Shown piece by piece: positions 1-10,125 of a DNA stretch of 64,000 nucleotides. The first letter of the stretch is position 1. Every line of letters starts with the position of its first letter. The stretch is from NCBI GenBank assembly GCA_001800315.1, contig MGVE01000011.1, positions 68,851 to 132,850 of the forward strand, given 5' to 3'. The notes under the pieces were generated by a model. It saw only the letters and a program-made list of their open reading frames with translations. It made no database searches and was not told where the DNA came from. Source of the DNA: Elusimicrobia bacterium RIFOXYA2_FULL_47_53. Lineage in GTDB: Bacteria; Elusimicrobiota; Endomicrobiia; Endomicrobiales; XYA2-FULL-47-53. Both the position numbers and the translations under genes were made by a program.

Positions 1-1643
1 CGGATTTTAAATACAATGTCTACGGCAAGGAATACACGCCCCAGCAGCTTTCGGCTTTCATTCTTCAGAAAGTCAAAAGAGACGCGGAGGCTTTTCTCGG
101 CGAGCCGGTGACAAAAGCTGTCATCACCGTGCCGGCGTATTTTAACGACAACCAGCGCCAGGCCACAAAAGACGCGGGCTCCATTGCGGGCCTTGAAGTA
201 GTAAGGCTCGTCAACGAACCCACGGCGGCCGCGCTTGCCTTTGGTATAGACAAGGCCGGCAAAGAGCAGAAGATCCTTGTGTTTGACCTCGGTGGCGGAA
301 CGCTGGATGTGACTATTATGGAGATGGGAGCGGAAGGAACTTTTGAAGTGCTCTCAACCTCGGGCGATACTCAGCTCGGCGGAACCGATATGGACAACGC
401 CCTGATTGACCATATCGCAGAAATTTTCAGGTCCGAGAGCGGCATTGACCTGAGAAAAGATAAAATGGCGTTTCAGCGCCTTAAGGAAGCGGCCGAGAAA
501 GCGAAGATTGAGCTTTCAAATGTGCTTGAGACCGACCTTAACCTGCCGTTTATTACGGCCGACGCTTCCGGTCCCAAACATTTAACCATGAAGCTTTCCC
601 GCGCGACTCTTGATAATGTCGTCAGGCCTATCGTTGAGCGCTGCAAGGCTTCGGTGGATCAGGCTATGTCGGACGCGAAACTTACGGCGGAAACCATATC
701 AAAGATAATCCTGGTCGGCGGGCCTACGAGAATGCCGATAGTTCAGAAATTCGTGGAAGACCATGTCGGCAAAAAAGTTGAAAGAGGCATAGATCCGATG
801 GAGTGCGTCGCCATAGGCGCCGGTATTCAGGCCGCGGTTCTGACCGGAGAAGTGAAAGACATTCTTCTCTTAGATGTCACCCCGCTTACTCTCGGAGTTG
901 AAACCATGGGCGGAGTGCGCACCGCCATTATTGAAAGAAATACCACGATACCGGTTAAACGCTCGCAGGTGTTTTCAACCGCGGCAGATAACCAGCCGTC
1001 GGTGGAGATTCATGTCCTGCAGGGCGAGCGCCCCATGGCAAAAGACAATGTTTCGCTCGGCAAATTCTTCCTTGACGGCATACCGCCCGCTCCCAGAGGC
1101 GTTCCTCAGGTTGAAGTGACCTACGACATTGACGCCAACGGCATACTTCATGTTACCGCAAAAGACCTGGGCACCGGCAAAGAGCAGTCTATCAGGATAA
1201 CCGCTCCCAATAAACTCAACAAGGAAGATGTTGAAAAATTCGTTAAAGAGGCCGAGAAATTCTCCGAAGACGACAAGAAGCGCAAAGAGGAGATAGAGGC
1301 CAAAAACGAGGCGGATACTCTTGTCTACGCCACCGAGAAGAGCCTTAAGGAACACGGAGACAAAATATCGGCCGACGAAAGGCTTAATGTTGAAAGATGC
1401 CTCAATGAAACCAAGGAAGCGCTTAAGTCCGGCGACATCAATACCATCAAGAAATCCAAAGACGCGCTGACCGAAGCTTCTCATAAGCTTGCCGAAGCCG
1501 TTTACCGGGAAGCCCAGAAAAAGTCATCCGGAGCTCAGCAGGGAGCCGAGCAGGGCGCGCCTGAACAGAACGGACAGCCGCAGTCAGGTCCTCAGGATAA
1601 TGTGGTGGATGCCGAGGTCGTTAAGGACGATAAGAACAAATAA
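1..1643 (+). CDS. dnaK: Molecular chaperone DnaK (Hsp70), 5' end outside window
   Basis: ATP-dependent Hsp70 chaperone that works with DnaJ and GrpE in cytoplasmic protein folding. The reading frame is open from base 3 and begins inside the nucleotide-binding domain, so roughly the first 80-90 residues of a normal DnaK lie to the left of the window. Visible motifs are [17 protein letters not shown], the phosphate loop [18 protein letters not shown], the interdomain linker [11 protein letters not shown] and the substrate-binding domain. The tail is Gln/Gly-rich and ends in [11 protein letters not shown], close to the usual DnaK acidic C-terminus. The stop codon overlaps the dnaJ start by one base (TAATG), so the two genes are translationally coupled. 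Identification is very secure; only the start is missing. Confidence 0.98.
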   Translation, partial: DFKYNVYGKEYTPQQLSAFILQKVKRDAEAFLGEPVTKAVITVPAYFNDNQRQATKDAGSIAGLEVVRLVNEPTAAALAFGIDKAGKEQKILVFDLGGGTLDVTIMEMGAEGTFEVLSTSGDTQLGGTDMDNALIDHIAEIFRSESGIDLRKDKMAFQRLKEAAEKAKIELSNVLETDLNLPFITADASGPKHLTMKLSRATLDNVVRPIVERCKASVDQAMSDAKLTAETISKIILVGGPTRMPIVQKFVEDHVGKKVERGIDPMECVAIGAGIQAAVLTGEVKDILLLDVTPLTLGVETMGGVRTAIIERNTTIPVKRSQVFSTAADNQPSVEIHVLQGERPMAKDNVSLGKFFLDGIPPAPRGVPQVEVTYDIDANGILHVTAKDLGTGKEQSIRITAPNKLNKEDVEKFVKEAEKFSEDDKKRKEEIEAKNEADTLVYATEKSLKEHGDKISADERLNVERCLNETKEALKSGDINTIKKSKDALTEASHKLAEAVYREAQKKSSGAQQGAEQGAPEQNGQPQSGPQDNVVDAEVVKDDKNK

Positions 1644-2761
1644 TGAAACGCGATTACTACGAAATACTCGGAATCTCCAAGAACGCTTCCCCGGATGAGG
1701 TGAAAGCCGCCTACAGGCAGCTTGCGCTTAAATACCACCCCGATAAAAATTCGGGCAACAAGGAAGCGGAGGAGAAGTTCAAGGAAATAAACGAAGCTTA
1801 TGAAATGATAGGCGATCCCACAAAGAGGGCGCAGTACGACCGCTTCGGCCACGCCGGAGTCGGCACCGCGCCTCCTCCGAAACCCGGGGAGGGCGGAGGG
1901 CCTGGTTTTGGCGATTTTTCCTCGGCCAACGACATATTCGGTGACTTTTTCAGTGATGTGTTCGGCGCTCAGCGCGGTGGCCGTTCTTCCCGTCAGAAAC
2001 GCGGAGACGACCTGCGCTATGACCTTGAAATAAGCTTTAAAGATGCCCTTACGGGCATTGAGGTCCCTTTAGAGATACCAAAGAAAGATATTTGCACGGC
2101 CTGCGGCGGTACCGGCGCCAGGGCCGGAACGACCCCCAAGACCTGCCCTCAGTGTAAGGGTGTCGGGCAGGTTAGGTATTCCCAGGGTTTCTTCTCTTTC
2201 GGGCAGAAATGCCCGCAATGCAAAGGAGAAGGGCAGATAATTGAAAGCCCGTGCAGAACCTGCAAGGGCACCGGCGCGGTAAAGTCCGACCACAAGATGA
2301 CGGTGAGAATTCCCGCCGGAGTTGACGACGGAACTTCCCTGCGTGTAGCGGGAGCCGGCGATCTCGCCGGCAAGGGCAGCATACCCGGAGACCTTTATGT
2401 AGTCGTCCATATTAAGAATGACGCCCGTTTTGGCAGGCAGGGCGACGATATAGTTACCGATCTAAGAGTCAGTTTTCCAAAAGCCGCGCTTGGCAGCGAA
2501 TACGAAGTCCCCACGATAACCGGTAAAATTAAATTTAAAATTCCGCCGGGAACTCAGCCGAACACTGTCTTCAGGGTTAAGGGAGAAGGTTTTCCTCACT
2601 TGGGCGGCAAAGGCAAAGGGGATCTGCTGGTTAAAGTGGTTGTGTTCGTTCCTCAGAACCTCAATGAGGCGCAAAAGTCGGCGCTTCATCAGTTTCTTCA
2701 GGCCTCCGGAGAGGCCGACAGCGGGGATTCCGGTAATATTTTCAAAAAAGTCTTCAAATAG
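1643..2761 (+). CDS. dnaJ: Co-chaperone DnaJ (Hsp40)
   Basis: Type I Hsp40 that delivers unfolded substrates to DnaK and stimulates its ATPase. At 372 residues it is full length. The J domain is at residues 1-70, with HPD at 32-34. A Gly-rich linker containing the [11 protein letters not shown] stretch follows. The zinc-binding region has four CxxCxGxG repeats ([32 protein letters not shown]), and then come the two beta-rich C-terminal domains. The ATG shares one base with the dnaK stop, the usual dnaK-dnaJ operon layout. No HrcA-type CIRCE site can be judged because the operon start is outside the window. Confidence 0.98.
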   Translation: MKRDYYEILGISKNASPDEVKAAYRQLALKYHPDKNSGNKEAEEKFKEINEAYEMIGDPTKRAQYDRFGHAGVGTAPPPKPGEGGGPGFGDFSSANDIFGDFFSDVFGAQRGGRSSRQKRGDDLRYDLEISFKDALTGIEVPLEIPKKDICTACGGTGARAGTTPKTCPQCKGVGQVRYSQGFFSFGQKCPQCKGEGQIIESPCRTCKGTGAVKSDHKMTVRIPAGVDDGTSLRVAGAGDLAGKGSIPGDLYVVVHIKNDARFGRQGDDIVTDLRVSFPKAALGSEYEVPTITGKIKFKIPPGTQPNTVFRVKGEGFPHLGGKGKGDLLVKVVVFVPQNLNEAQKSALHQFLQASGEADSGDSGNIFKKVFK

Positions 2762-2773
2762 GCCTCTAATTTT

Positions 2774-3502
2774 ATGCCTCATTTCTTTGTGCCTCCCGAA
2801 AAAATCAATCAGAATAAATTTGTTATTGAAGGTTCGCAGGCTCGCCACCTTGCCATCGTAAGAAGGATAAAAAAGGGAAGCGGCCTGGATATATTTGACG
2901 GTACGGGGAAATCCTTTTCTGCGGTCGTAACCTCCGTGTCAAAAGACCGCGTGGAAGGGGATGTGATTAAACCTCTGCCTGCCGCGGAACCAAAAATTAA
3001 AGTTCACCTGTACTCGGCCGTTCCGAAGGGTGATCGTTTTGACTGGCTTGTGGAAAAGGCTTCCGAGCTCGGCATATCTTCTATTGTTCCGCTGATCTGC
3101 GGGAGAAGCCAGTTGAGGGATTTTTCGGAGGCGAAGGTGGAAAGATGGCGCAGGCTTTCCGCTTCGGCTTCCGAGCAGAGCCGCCGCGGCGACATAATGA
3201 AGATATCAGGTCCCTCGGATTTTGCCGTCGCGTTAAAACAAATTCCGGAGAATTCCGCGAGCATTATCCCATGGGAAGGGGAAGATAAGGGCGCGATTGA
3301 AACTGTATTCAGCAAAATTATCAAATCAGACGAGGTTAATATATTTATCGGCCCCGAGGGCGGCTTTGATCCCGCCGAGATAGAGCTTGCCGTAGAACAC
3401 GGAGTAATTCCCGTGACTCTGGGCGAATCCGTCCTGAGGGTTGAGACCGCGGCAATAGTATCGGCGGTGCTCGTTTTAAATTTTTTCGGCGGTTATAAAT
3501 GA
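2774..3502 (+). CDS. rsmE: 16S rRNA (uracil-1498-N3)-methyltransferase RsmE
   Basis: SPOUT-fold enzyme that methylates U1498 of 16S rRNA with S-adenosylmethionine. The length of 242 residues is normal. The C-terminal half shows the family knot motifs IFIGPEGGF and LGESVLRVETAA. The N-terminal part is the PUA-like RNA-binding domain, with RHLAIVRRIKKG. The gene starts 12 bases after dnaJ and its last codons overlap the mtaB start as ATGA. The dnaJ-rsmE-mtaB order is also seen in Firmicutes heat-shock operons. I see no promoter of its own. Confidence 0.95.
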   Translation: MPHFFVPPEKINQNKFVIEGSQARHLAIVRRIKKGSGLDIFDGTGKSFSAVVTSVSKDRVEGDVIKPLPAAEPKIKVHLYSAVPKGDRFDWLVEKASELGISSIVPLICGRSQLRDFSEAKVERWRRLSASASEQSRRGDIMKISGPSDFAVALKQIPENSASIIPWEGEDKGAIETVFSKIIKSDEVNIFIGPEGGFDPAEIELAVEHGVIPVTLGESVLRVETAAIVSAVLVLNFFGGYK

Positions 3503-4674
3503 AAGCGTATGTTCATACTTTCGGCTGCAAGGTGAATCAGTACGATTCCCAGAAAATAAAAGAAAATCTGATCTCCTCCGGCTACGAACTCTCCGACGAT
3601 ATTTTCTCCGCCGACTTGGTTTTGCTTAATACCTGCACGGTGACCGGCGAAGCCGACCGCCAGGCCAGACAGCTTTTGAGAAAAACCCTGAGCCGCAACC
3701 CAGGCGCCAGGTTGTATGTGGCGGGCTGTTACGCGAAGCGCTCTCTTGAAGAATTGAAAAGCATTTCTCCTAAAATTGAGGTTTATAATTTCCCTGTTGC
3801 CGGAGAAAATAAATCCGCGATAACTGAATTTGAAGGGCGTTCAAGAGCCTTTGTTAAAATCCAGGACGGCTGTGACGCCTTTTGCTCATATTGCATAGTC
3901 CCGTATGTGCGTTCTCAAATGTGGAGCAAGCCGCGCGCGGAGGTCCTTTCGGAAATTAAACAGCTTGTGGATAAAGGCTACCCGGAGGTGGTTCTTTCCG
4001 GTGTCAGACTGGGTAAATACGAAGGCGGCCTTCCCGCCATTATTGAAAGCATTTTAAATATTAGGGGGGATTTCAGGATAAGGCTTTCTTCACTTGAAGC
4101 GCTTGAAATAAGTGATGAACTTTTAAAGCTTATGAAATCCGAGGAAGACAGGATCTGCCGGCACCTGCATATACCTCTGCAGTCCGGGAGCGGCAGAATT
4201 CTTAAGGCTATGAACCGGCCTTACACAAAAGAGCAATTCCTGGGGTTGATTAAGCGCGTGAAAGCCGCTCTTCCCGATTGTTCAATAACTACGGATGTTA
4301 TTGTCGGGTTCCCGGGCGAGACGGAAGCGGATTTCGGCGAGACCTGCGCTTTCGTGCGGGAAGCCGCCTTTTCCCGGCTTCATGTTTTCAGGTATTCTTC
4401 AAGGCCCGGCACAAAATCCGAGCAAATGCCCGGAGTCCTTTCCGGAGATGAACTGCGGAAAAGAGCCGCTGTGCTTTCGGATATTGACGCCGGTTTAAGA
4501 AATGAATTCGCCCTGCGGTTTGATGGCGCTGAAATGTACGCGGTTAAAGACGGAGGGGATTCCTGCCTGACATCCAACTATATCAGGGCGTTTTTGGATA
4601 ACCCTCCGGAAAAGAAACTGTTTAAAGTGGCGCTTTCGGCCGGTGACGGGGTCCCCAGAGCCAGCCTGCTTTAA
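3499..4674 (+). CDS. mtaB: tRNA t6A37 methylthiotransferase MtaB
   Basis: Radical-SAM methylthiotransferase that converts t6A to ms2t6A at position 37 of tRNAs. The N-terminal UPF0004 domain has its three cluster cysteines at about residues 10, 46 and 77. The radical-SAM CxxxCxxC is at 125, 129 and 132 (CDAFCSYC), followed by IVPYVRS. At 391 residues it is shorter than many MtaB proteins, and the C-terminal TRAM region looks reduced. The position after rsmE and the FGCKVNQYDSQ N-terminus favour MtaB over MiaB; RimO is encoded separately at 57.2 kb. The start ATG overlaps the rsmE stop. Confidence 0.92.
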   Translation: MKAYVHTFGCKVNQYDSQKIKENLISSGYELSDDIFSADLVLLNTCTVTGEADRQARQLLRKTLSRNPGARLYVAGCYAKRSLEELKSISPKIEVYNFPVAGENKSAITEFEGRSRAFVKIQDGCDAFCSYCIVPYVRSQMWSKPRAEVLSEIKQLVDKGYPEVVLSGVRLGKYEGGLPAIIESILNIRGDFRIRLSSLEALEISDELLKLMKSEEDRICRHLHIPLQSGSGRILKAMNRPYTKEQFLGLIKRVKAALPDCSITTDVIVGFPGETEADFGETCAFVREAAFSRLHVFRYSSRPGTKSEQMPGVLSGDELRKRAAVLSDIDAGLRNEFALRFDGAEMYAVKDGGDSCLTSNYIRAFLDNPPEKKLFKVALSAGDGVPRASLL

Positions 4675-4690
4675 CCTACCGGGTGTTCCT

Positions 4691-4706
4691 GCGCTAATTT
4701 TAGCGC
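4691..4706 (+). terminator. Short inverted repeat after mtaB
   Basis: A perfect GCGCTA/TAGCGC stem with an ATTT loop lies 16 bases after the mtaB stop and just before the HIT-gene promoter. It has no good T-run after it, so it is at best a weak or factor-assisted terminator. Confidence 0.35.
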
Positions 4707-4710
4707 GCTC

Positions 4711-4739
4711 TTGAAATAAATATTAAATTCTGTTATAAT
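4711..4739 (+). promoter_or_regulatory. Sigma-70 promoter for the HIT gene
   Basis: TTGAAA at 4711-4716 and TATAAT at 4734-4739 are separated by 17 bases, with an extended -10 TG at 4731-4732. The predicted start point falls at or next to the ATG at 4747, so the transcript would be essentially leaderless. Confidence 0.85.
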
Positions 4740-4746
4740 ACGCGAT

Positions 4747-5088
4747 ATGAGTTGCCTGTTTTGCAAGATAATAAACAGGGAAGTTGTTTCTACTATTGTC
4801 TTTGAAAACGACAATATTCTTGCTTTTAGGGATATCGGGCCTCAGGCTCCGGTGCATATACTGATTATTCCCAAGAGGCATATTTCCGGGTTGAACGGTG
4901 TAACGCCTGACGACAATCAACTGCTTGGCGAGATACAAAATGTTGCCAGGGAAATCGCCCGATCCGAAAAAATTGACAAAAGCGGTTACCGTTTGGTGTG
5001 CAACTGCGGGCAGGATGCCGGACAGGCCGTGGAACACATTCATTATCATCTGCTCGGCGGAAGAAAGTTCGGCTGGCCCCCGGGTTAA
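4747..5088 (+). CDS. HIT-family nucleotide hydrolase (HinT-like)
   Basis: A 113-residue histidine-triad protein of the HinT branch, a purine nucleoside phosphoramidate or AMP-lysine hydrolase in the cytoplasm. The N-terminus CLFCKII is typical of bacterial HinT and carries two of the zinc-type cysteines. The catalytic triad HxHxH is at residues 97, 99 and 101 (EHIHYHLLGG). The ATG lies only 7 bases after a near-consensus extended -10 box, leaving no room for a Shine-Dalgarno site on the mRNA. The physiological substrate cannot be told from sequence. Confidence 0.93.
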   Translation: MSCLFCKIINREVVSTIVFENDNILAFRDIGPQAPVHILIIPKRHISGLNGVTPDDNQLLGEIQNVAREIARSEKIDKSGYRLVCNCGQDAGQAVEHIHYHLLGGRKFGWPPG

Positions 5089-5135
5089 ATTTTTAAAAAA
5101 TAAAATCAGAAGTTTGGAAAGGTGGTGCTTAAATA

Positions 5136-5342
5136 ATGGTTAATGTCAGGGTTCGTGAAGGCGAATCCATTGAAGAAGCTATCCGACGCTTCAAAAGAGA
5201 ATGCGAAAGAAACGGGATCATGCAGGAGATAAAAAAGCGTGAATTCTACCGCGCCCCGAGCGTTGTTCGTAAAGAGAAACTCGCCGAGGCAAAGAGAAAG
5301 ATACGCCGCAGAATGGTAAAAGAAAACAGATGGGCCCGGTAA
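5136..5342 (+). CDS. rpsU: 30S ribosomal protein S21
   Basis: Small-subunit ribosomal protein of 68 residues that helps initiation by stabilising contacts near the anti-Shine-Dalgarno region. It shows the family sequence RVREGESIEEAIRRFKREC and a very basic C-terminal tail (KRKIRRRMVKENRWAR-like). An AAGGTGG Shine-Dalgarno site precedes the ATG. It lies 47 bases after the HIT gene and may be read from the same promoter. rpsU upstream of dnaG and rpoD recalls the macromolecular-synthesis operon of other bacteria, here with a NIF3-family gene inserted between rpsU and dnaG. Confidence 0.95.
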   Translation: MVNVRVREGESIEEAIRRFKRECERNGIMQEIKKREFYRAPSVVRKEKLAEAKRKIRRRMVKENRWAR

Positions 5343-5466
5343 TTATCGGCCCTGCGCTTTGTTTAACGCTGTTTTCAGGGCAATGCGCCTGTCAAATCCT
5401 GCCAAATGATAGTCTCACCCTGGCGGGATATTTGTAAGATATAGCTGCTGTTAGGCCAAATACTGA

Positions 5467-6426
5467 ATGAAACTCAGAGAGCTGTACAATTTCTTCATAG
5501 AGTATGGGATCAAAAATGATCCCCGCGGAGAGGCTTTTGTAAAAAACCTGCTTAAAAAAGAGCAGGACGGTTTTCAAAAACTCAGCGCGGTTGAGAAAGA
5601 GGATTATGACAGCGAAAAGCTGTCTAATCCTTATCTTGATTCCAGGATACTCTACGGCACAGGCGATGAAGAAGTCAAGTCAATTATCGCCGGTATTGAT
5701 ATAGAAACCTCCGAGGTTCTTCTTGCCGATACCCTGAAAGCCAAGGGTATAAAGCTTGATCTGATCCTGACCCATCACCCGGAAGGCCACGCTTACGCCA
5801 CATTTTATAAAGTTATGGGAATGCAGGCGGATATTTTTCATCGTCTCGGCGTTCCCATAAATGTCGCCGAAAAGCTCGTGGATAAAAGGGAAAGAGAAGT
5901 CGGCAGAAAGGTAATGCCTCAGAACCATTCGCGTGCGGTTGACGCGGCGAAACTCCTTGGCATTCCTTTTGTTTCAGCTCATACGGTGGCGGACAACCAG
6001 GTCAGCGGTTACCTGCAGAAGCTTTTTGACGAAAAGTCGCCTTCCTCTCTTGCCGATATACTCAGTATATTAAAAGCGATCCCGGAATACGCCGATGCCG
6101 CGAAAAACGGCGCCGGGCCGGTGATATTCAGCGGCTCTAAAGAGTCGCGTCCGGGCAGAATATTCGTGGATATGACCGGCGGCACTGAAGGCCCGAAAGA
6201 GGTGCTAGAAAAACTCGCGGACGCCGGCGTTGGCACCATTGTCGGCATGCACATGAGCGAAGAGCATTTCAAAGCGGCTGAAGCGTGCCATCTGAATGTA
6301 GTTATAGCAGGCCATATTTCATCGGATAACCTGGGCCTGAACCTGCTGCTTGACGGCGTTGAAGGCAGATTCGGCAAGCTTGATGTAATTGACTGTTCCG
6401 GTTTCAGGCGGGTTAAAAGAAGTTAG
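5467..6426 (+). CDS. NIF3-family (DUF34) metal-binding protein
   Basis: A 319-residue member of the NIF3/YbgI family, toroidal proteins with a dinuclear metal site whose cellular role is not settled. Metal-ligand-type motifs are THHPEGH in the first half and AGHISSDN near the end. The N-terminal 65 residues (KLRELYNFFIEYGIKND) form an extension of the kind seen in longer family members. The ATG at 5467 follows 124 bases of non-coding sequence with no clear promoter. It is the only non-housekeeping insertion between rpsU and dnaG. Family assignment is good; function is open. Confidence 0.8.
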   Translation: MKLRELYNFFIEYGIKNDPRGEAFVKNLLKKEQDGFQKLSAVEKEDYDSEKLSNPYLDSRILYGTGDEEVKSIIAGIDIETSEVLLADTLKAKGIKLDLILTHHPEGHAYATFYKVMGMQADIFHRLGVPINVAEKLVDKREREVGRKVMPQNHSRAVDAAKLLGIPFVSAHTVADNQVSGYLQKLFDEKSPSSLADILSILKAIPEYADAAKNGAGPVIFSGSKESRPGRIFVDMTGGTEGPKEVLEKLADAGVGTIVGMHMSEEHFKAAEACHLNVVIAGHISSDNLGLNLLLDGVEGRFGKLDVIDCSGFRRVKRS

Positions 6427-6447
6427 TCGGCTTTAGGACGGCAGTTT

Positions 6448-8196
6448 ATGGCCATTTCACCTGAAACAATTGATCAGATTCGTCTGGCTACGGATATAGC
6501 TGAAGTTGTAAGAGAATATATCCCGACATTGAAAAAGTCCGGCAGGAATTGGAAGTCAGTCTGCCCTTTTCATAGTGAAAAAACGCCTTCTTTCATGGTC
6601 AGCTCCGAAAAGGGTATTTTTCATTGTTTCGGATGCCACGCGGGCGGGGATGTTTTTAAGTTTGTTTCGCTTATTGATAACCTTACCTGGCCGGAAGCCG
6701 TAAACAAACTGGCGGCCAGGGCGGGAATCTCCGTAAAAGAAAATACGGAAGACATATTGAAACGGTCGGATAAACAGAAAATATACGACCTTCTTGAAGA
6801 CGCTGCGGCTTTCTATTCAAGATGCCTTAAAGAAACCAGTGACGGTTCTTTGATAATTAAATATCTCGCGAAACGCGGAGTCAGCGATAAAGCCATAGAG
6901 GATTTCGGGCTTGGATTCGCGCCATACGGCTCGCTGGTGCAGGCGGCTCTTAAAAAGGGATATTCCTACACGCAGTTAACGGACGCGGGCCTTGTGACCA
7001 AGACCGAGAAGGGCACTTATTTTGAGTACATGTCCGGCAGGCTTGTGTTCCCGATTAAGGACGCTCAGGGCAGGGTAGTGGCTTTCGGCGGGCGCGCCAT
7101 GAAAGACGACAATCCCAAATATATAAACTCTCCCGAGTCAAAAGTCTACTCCAAGTCAATGCACCTTTACGGCCTTCAGCAGGCGATACCCGAGCTCAGG
7201 ATATCAAAGCATATCATTGTGCTTGAGGGGTATATGGATGTGGTCTTGACTCACCAGCTCGGCATAACAAATACAGTAGCGACCCTCGGCACAGCCCTGA
7301 CTCCTCAGCACGCGAAGCTGATCGGCCGTTACGCCGACAATGTAACGGTAATATTTGACCCCGACTCGGCCGGTGACCTTGCGACCAGAAGGGCGATAGA
7401 AGTTTTTATTGACACGGATCTTAACACGAAAATTGTTTCCATGCCGGACGGCCTTGATCCGGACGAATACGCTTTGAAAGTTAAAAAAGAAGGTTTTGAC
7501 AAATATCTTCAGTCCAACTCGCGCACGGCGATAGAATTTTTGGTTTACAAAGGCCTTGAGAAGTGGGGCAGGGACAGTACCGAACACAAAATTAAGTTAA
7601 CTCAGGATATAATTCCGTTTATCGCTAAAGTCGGCAACGAGATACTCAGGATGGAGTGGGTTAAGTATTTAGCCCAGGAAACCGGAACCTCGGAAGAGGC
7701 GGTATTAAACGAACTTAAGAAAACTATAAAGGCCGAGCGCTCTCCCAGATTAATGAAAAACAGGGTTCAGCCGCCGGGCGCCTCGCAGCCAAGGATGAAG
7801 TTAAGGGGCGTGGAGGAGGAAATTCTTCAGGTTTTGTTTTCGTCCCCTGAGCTGTGTGCAAAATTGACCGCGGACGATTTTAGCGACGAAAGAAATAAAA
7901 AAGTATTTTCACTGCTCAGCGCGGGAACCGCTCCGTCAGAGATTTCCGCGGGATTTAAAGACGAAGATTCGGAGTGGATAACCGAGCTTGTGCTTGAAGA
8001 AAGAGGGTTTGGTTCCCCGGAGCAGGTTCTGTCCGGCCTTTTAAAGCATAAGAGGCATAAGGATCTGGAAGTTAAAAGGCAGCAGCTTGAATCCGAAGTA
8101 AATCTTATGATAAGCGGGAAAATACCGCTTAACAACGCTAAATTGCAGCTATACAATGAACTTAACAAGCAGCTTAAAGGTTCGGAGAAAATATAG
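6448..8196 (+). CDS. dnaG: DNA primase DnaG
   Basis: Primase that makes RNA primers for replication and binds the replicative helicase through its C-terminal domain. The length of 582 residues is standard. The N-terminal CHC2 zinc finger has C39, H42, C60 and C63 (CPFHSEKTPSF and HCFGCHAGG). The TOPRIM core shows VLEGYMDVV and the acidic FDPDSAGD. The C-terminal 130 residues look like the helicase-binding region. An AGGA sequence precedes the ATG. The stop codon is followed directly by the rpoD ATG with no intervening base, so dnaG and rpoD form one operon. Confidence 0.97.
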   Translation: MAISPETIDQIRLATDIAEVVREYIPTLKKSGRNWKSVCPFHSEKTPSFMVSSEKGIFHCFGCHAGGDVFKFVSLIDNLTWPEAVNKLAARAGISVKENTEDILKRSDKQKIYDLLEDAAAFYSRCLKETSDGSLIIKYLAKRGVSDKAIEDFGLGFAPYGSLVQAALKKGYSYTQLTDAGLVTKTEKGTYFEYMSGRLVFPIKDAQGRVVAFGGRAMKDDNPKYINSPESKVYSKSMHLYGLQQAIPELRISKHIIVLEGYMDVVLTHQLGITNTVATLGTALTPQHAKLIGRYADNVTVIFDPDSAGDLATRRAIEVFIDTDLNTKIVSMPDGLDPDEYALKVKKEGFDKYLQSNSRTAIEFLVYKGLEKWGRDSTEHKIKLTQDIIPFIAKVGNEILRMEWVKYLAQETGTSEEAVLNELKKTIKAERSPRLMKNRVQPPGASQPRMKLRGVEEEILQVLFSSPELCAKLTADDFSDERNKKVFSLLSAGTAPSEISAGFKDEDSEWITELVLEERGFGSPEQVLSGLLKHKRHKDLEVKRQQLESEVNLMISGKIPLNNAKLQLYNELNKQLKGSEKI

Positions 8197-9918
8197 ATGA
8201 ACAAAAAAGACTCAAAATTTAAAAGCCTCATAGACGCCGGCAAAGAGCACGGTTTCTTGACCTATGACGAGATAAATAAGGGCATACCCGTGACCACTAT
8301 ATCCGCCGATGAATTGGATAAATTTTTCGGCACGCTGGATGATATGGGAATAACTGTGGTGGAACAGCAGAAGGATTTCGTTCCCAAGGCCGCGGAAATG
8401 CCGGTTCAGGAAGTTCAGCATCATCAGGAGAGCGAAGAAGAGATAACCAATCCGGTCAGAATGTACTTAAGCGAGATGGCAAAAGTCGCGCTTTTGGACA
8501 GGGGAACGGAGGTAATGCTCGCGAAAAGCATCCGCGAGAACGAGCGCCTGTTAAAGCAACTGGTGCTGGAATCGCCTCTCATTTTAAAGGAGATCCGGAA
8601 CTGGGAAACATTGATCAGCCAGCAGGAAATGACTCCCAAAGAACTGATGCCCAGGGGAAGAAAATCCGTCTCTCAGCTGCGCCGCATGCGCGTGAAAATC
8701 AGAAAAGCCGTAAAGGATATAAGCAAATGCGAGCACAAAATAATCAAGCTGACCGCCAAGCTTAATAAGAAAAATATCACGGACCGCGCTCAGGTTAAAA
8801 TAAACACGCAAATTTCCGCGCAGAACGCCAAGATTATCAGCCTTATAATTGGTTTGAATTTAAATCAGGATAAAATAAAAAGGCTTATAAATAAGATTAA
8901 AACCACGGCCCAGAAAATCAGGGAGCTTGAGGAAGAGATTCAGCGGTATGAGCGCAGGCTTAAGATACCTCACACAAAGTTTTTGAGCCTCTACAGGTCG
9001 GCAAAAGCCAGGCGGTTGTCAGTCAATGATTTTAAGCGCCAGACAGGTTTCAATCTCTCGGCGGTTGAGTCAATGGTTGAGAACCTTACGGGCGTTATGG
9101 AGCGCCAGAAACATATTGACGAAGGGTTGGTGATCCCGCGGGAAAAACTGCTGGATACCGATATACGCATCAGGCAGCTTGAAGAAGTCATTCATGAAGA
9201 CAAAATGAAGCTGATAGAGGCTAACTTCAGGCTGGTTGTTTCCATAGCTAAAAAACATGTCGGCATGAGCAATCTTGAGCTTTCGGACCTCATTCAGGAA
9301 GGCAATCTCGGCCTTTCCAAAGCGGTTGAAAAATTTGAATGGAAGAGGGGCTTTAAGTTTTCCACCTACGCCACCTGGTGGATCAGGCAGTCCATTAACC
9401 GCGCCATCGCCGATCAGGCAAGGACTATAAGAATTCCGGTTCACATGAAGGAGCTTATATCCAAGCTTACGAAAATTAAGAAAAAATATCAGCAGGAAAA
9501 CGGCCGCGAGCCGGATATAGAAGAATACACAAGGCTGCTCAGAATGTCTTCGGACCGGGTCAGAAAAGTCCTGAAAATGATGCAGGAGCCGATCTCTCTG
9601 GCGACCCCGGTGGGAGAGGAAGAAGATTCAAGGCTTGAAGATTTTATTGAGGATCACAGCAATCCCAGCCCCGTTCAGAAGACTCACGAGTACCGGCTTC
9701 AGATTGAAATAGAAAAAGTTCTCTGCACGCTGACGCCCAGAGAGGCCGACATTATCAGGCTGCGCTACGGCATCGGTGTCGGTTACCCCAGGACACTTGA
9801 AGAAGTCGGCAAGATTTTCGGGGTTACCAGAGAGCGCGTCAGGCAGATTGAAGCGAAAGCTATCCGCAAATTAAGGCATCCTTCGCGCAGTAAAATGCTG
9901 CGTGAATATATGGAATAA
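8197..9918 (+). CDS. rpoD: RNA polymerase primary sigma factor RpoD
   Basis: Housekeeping sigma-70 factor of 573 residues. Region 1.1 is at the N-terminus ([19 protein letters not shown]). Region 1.2 is [18 protein letters not shown], followed by a long Lys-rich, helical non-conserved insertion at about residues 140-290. Region 2 contains [19 protein letters not shown] and [20 protein letters not shown]. Region 4.2 is the helix-turn-helix [19 protein letters not shown]. The well-formed TTGACA/TATAAT promoters elsewhere in the window fit this factor. A tRNA gene begins 7 bases after the stop. Confidence 0.98.
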   Translation: MNKKDSKFKSLIDAGKEHGFLTYDEINKGIPVTTISADELDKFFGTLDDMGITVVEQQKDFVPKAAEMPVQEVQHHQESEEEITNPVRMYLSEMAKVALLDRGTEVMLAKSIRENERLLKQLVLESPLILKEIRNWETLISQQEMTPKELMPRGRKSVSQLRRMRVKIRKAVKDISKCEHKIIKLTAKLNKKNITDRAQVKINTQISAQNAKIISLIIGLNLNQDKIKRLINKIKTTAQKIRELEEEIQRYERRLKIPHTKFLSLYRSAKARRLSVNDFKRQTGFNLSAVESMVENLTGVMERQKHIDEGLVIPREKLLDTDIRIRQLEEVIHEDKMKLIEANFRLVVSIAKKHVGMSNLELSDLIQEGNLGLSKAVEKFEWKRGFKFSTYATWWIRQSINRAIADQARTIRIPVHMKELISKLTKIKKKYQQENGREPDIEEYTRLLRMSSDRVRKVLKMMQEPISLATPVGEEEDSRLEDFIEDHSNPSPVQKTHEYRLQIEIEKVLCTLTPREADIIRLRYGIGVGYPRTLEEVGKIFGVTRERVRQIEAKAIRKLRHPSRSKMLREYME

Positions 9919-9925
9919 GGAAAAC

Positions 9926-9999
9926 GGGCCTGTAGCTCAGTTGGTTAGAGCAATCGACTCATAATCGATTGGTCGTAGGTTCAAGTCCTACCAGGCCCA
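9926..9999 (+). tRNA. tRNA with CAU anticodon, probably tRNA-Ile2 (lysidine type)
   Basis: A full cloverleaf can be drawn by eye. It has a 7-pair acceptor GGGCCTG/CAGGCCC, D stem GCTC/GAGC, anticodon stem ATCGA/TCGAT around loop CTCATAA, T stem GTAGG/CCTAC and discriminator A. CCA is not encoded. The CAU anticodon allows elongator Met, initiator Met or Ile2. The perfect first acceptor pair argues against initiator. C4 and C5 of the acceptor stem and the TGGTC variable loop resemble Ile2, the TilS substrate, more than elongator Met, but this is not certain. Confidence 0.9.
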
Positions 10000-10053
10000 A
10001 TAAGTTTTTAAATTTTATTTTAGCCGTGTTCCTGAGCGATGTGTTGTCCCATA

Positions 10054-10125
10054 GGGTAGTTAGCTCAGCGGAAGAGCACTCGCCTCACACGCGAGTGGCC
10101 GCAGGTTCAAATCCTGCACTACCCA
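10054..10125 (+). tRNA. tRNA-Val (CAC)
   Basis: The cloverleaf has acceptor GGGTAGT/ACTACCC, D stem GCTC/GAGC, anticodon stem CTCGC/GCGAG with loop CTCACAC (anticodon CAC, reading GUG), T stem GCAGG/CCTGC and discriminator A. CCA is not encoded. It lies 54 bases after the CAU tRNA and is probably on the same transcript as rpoD. Confidence 0.93.
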
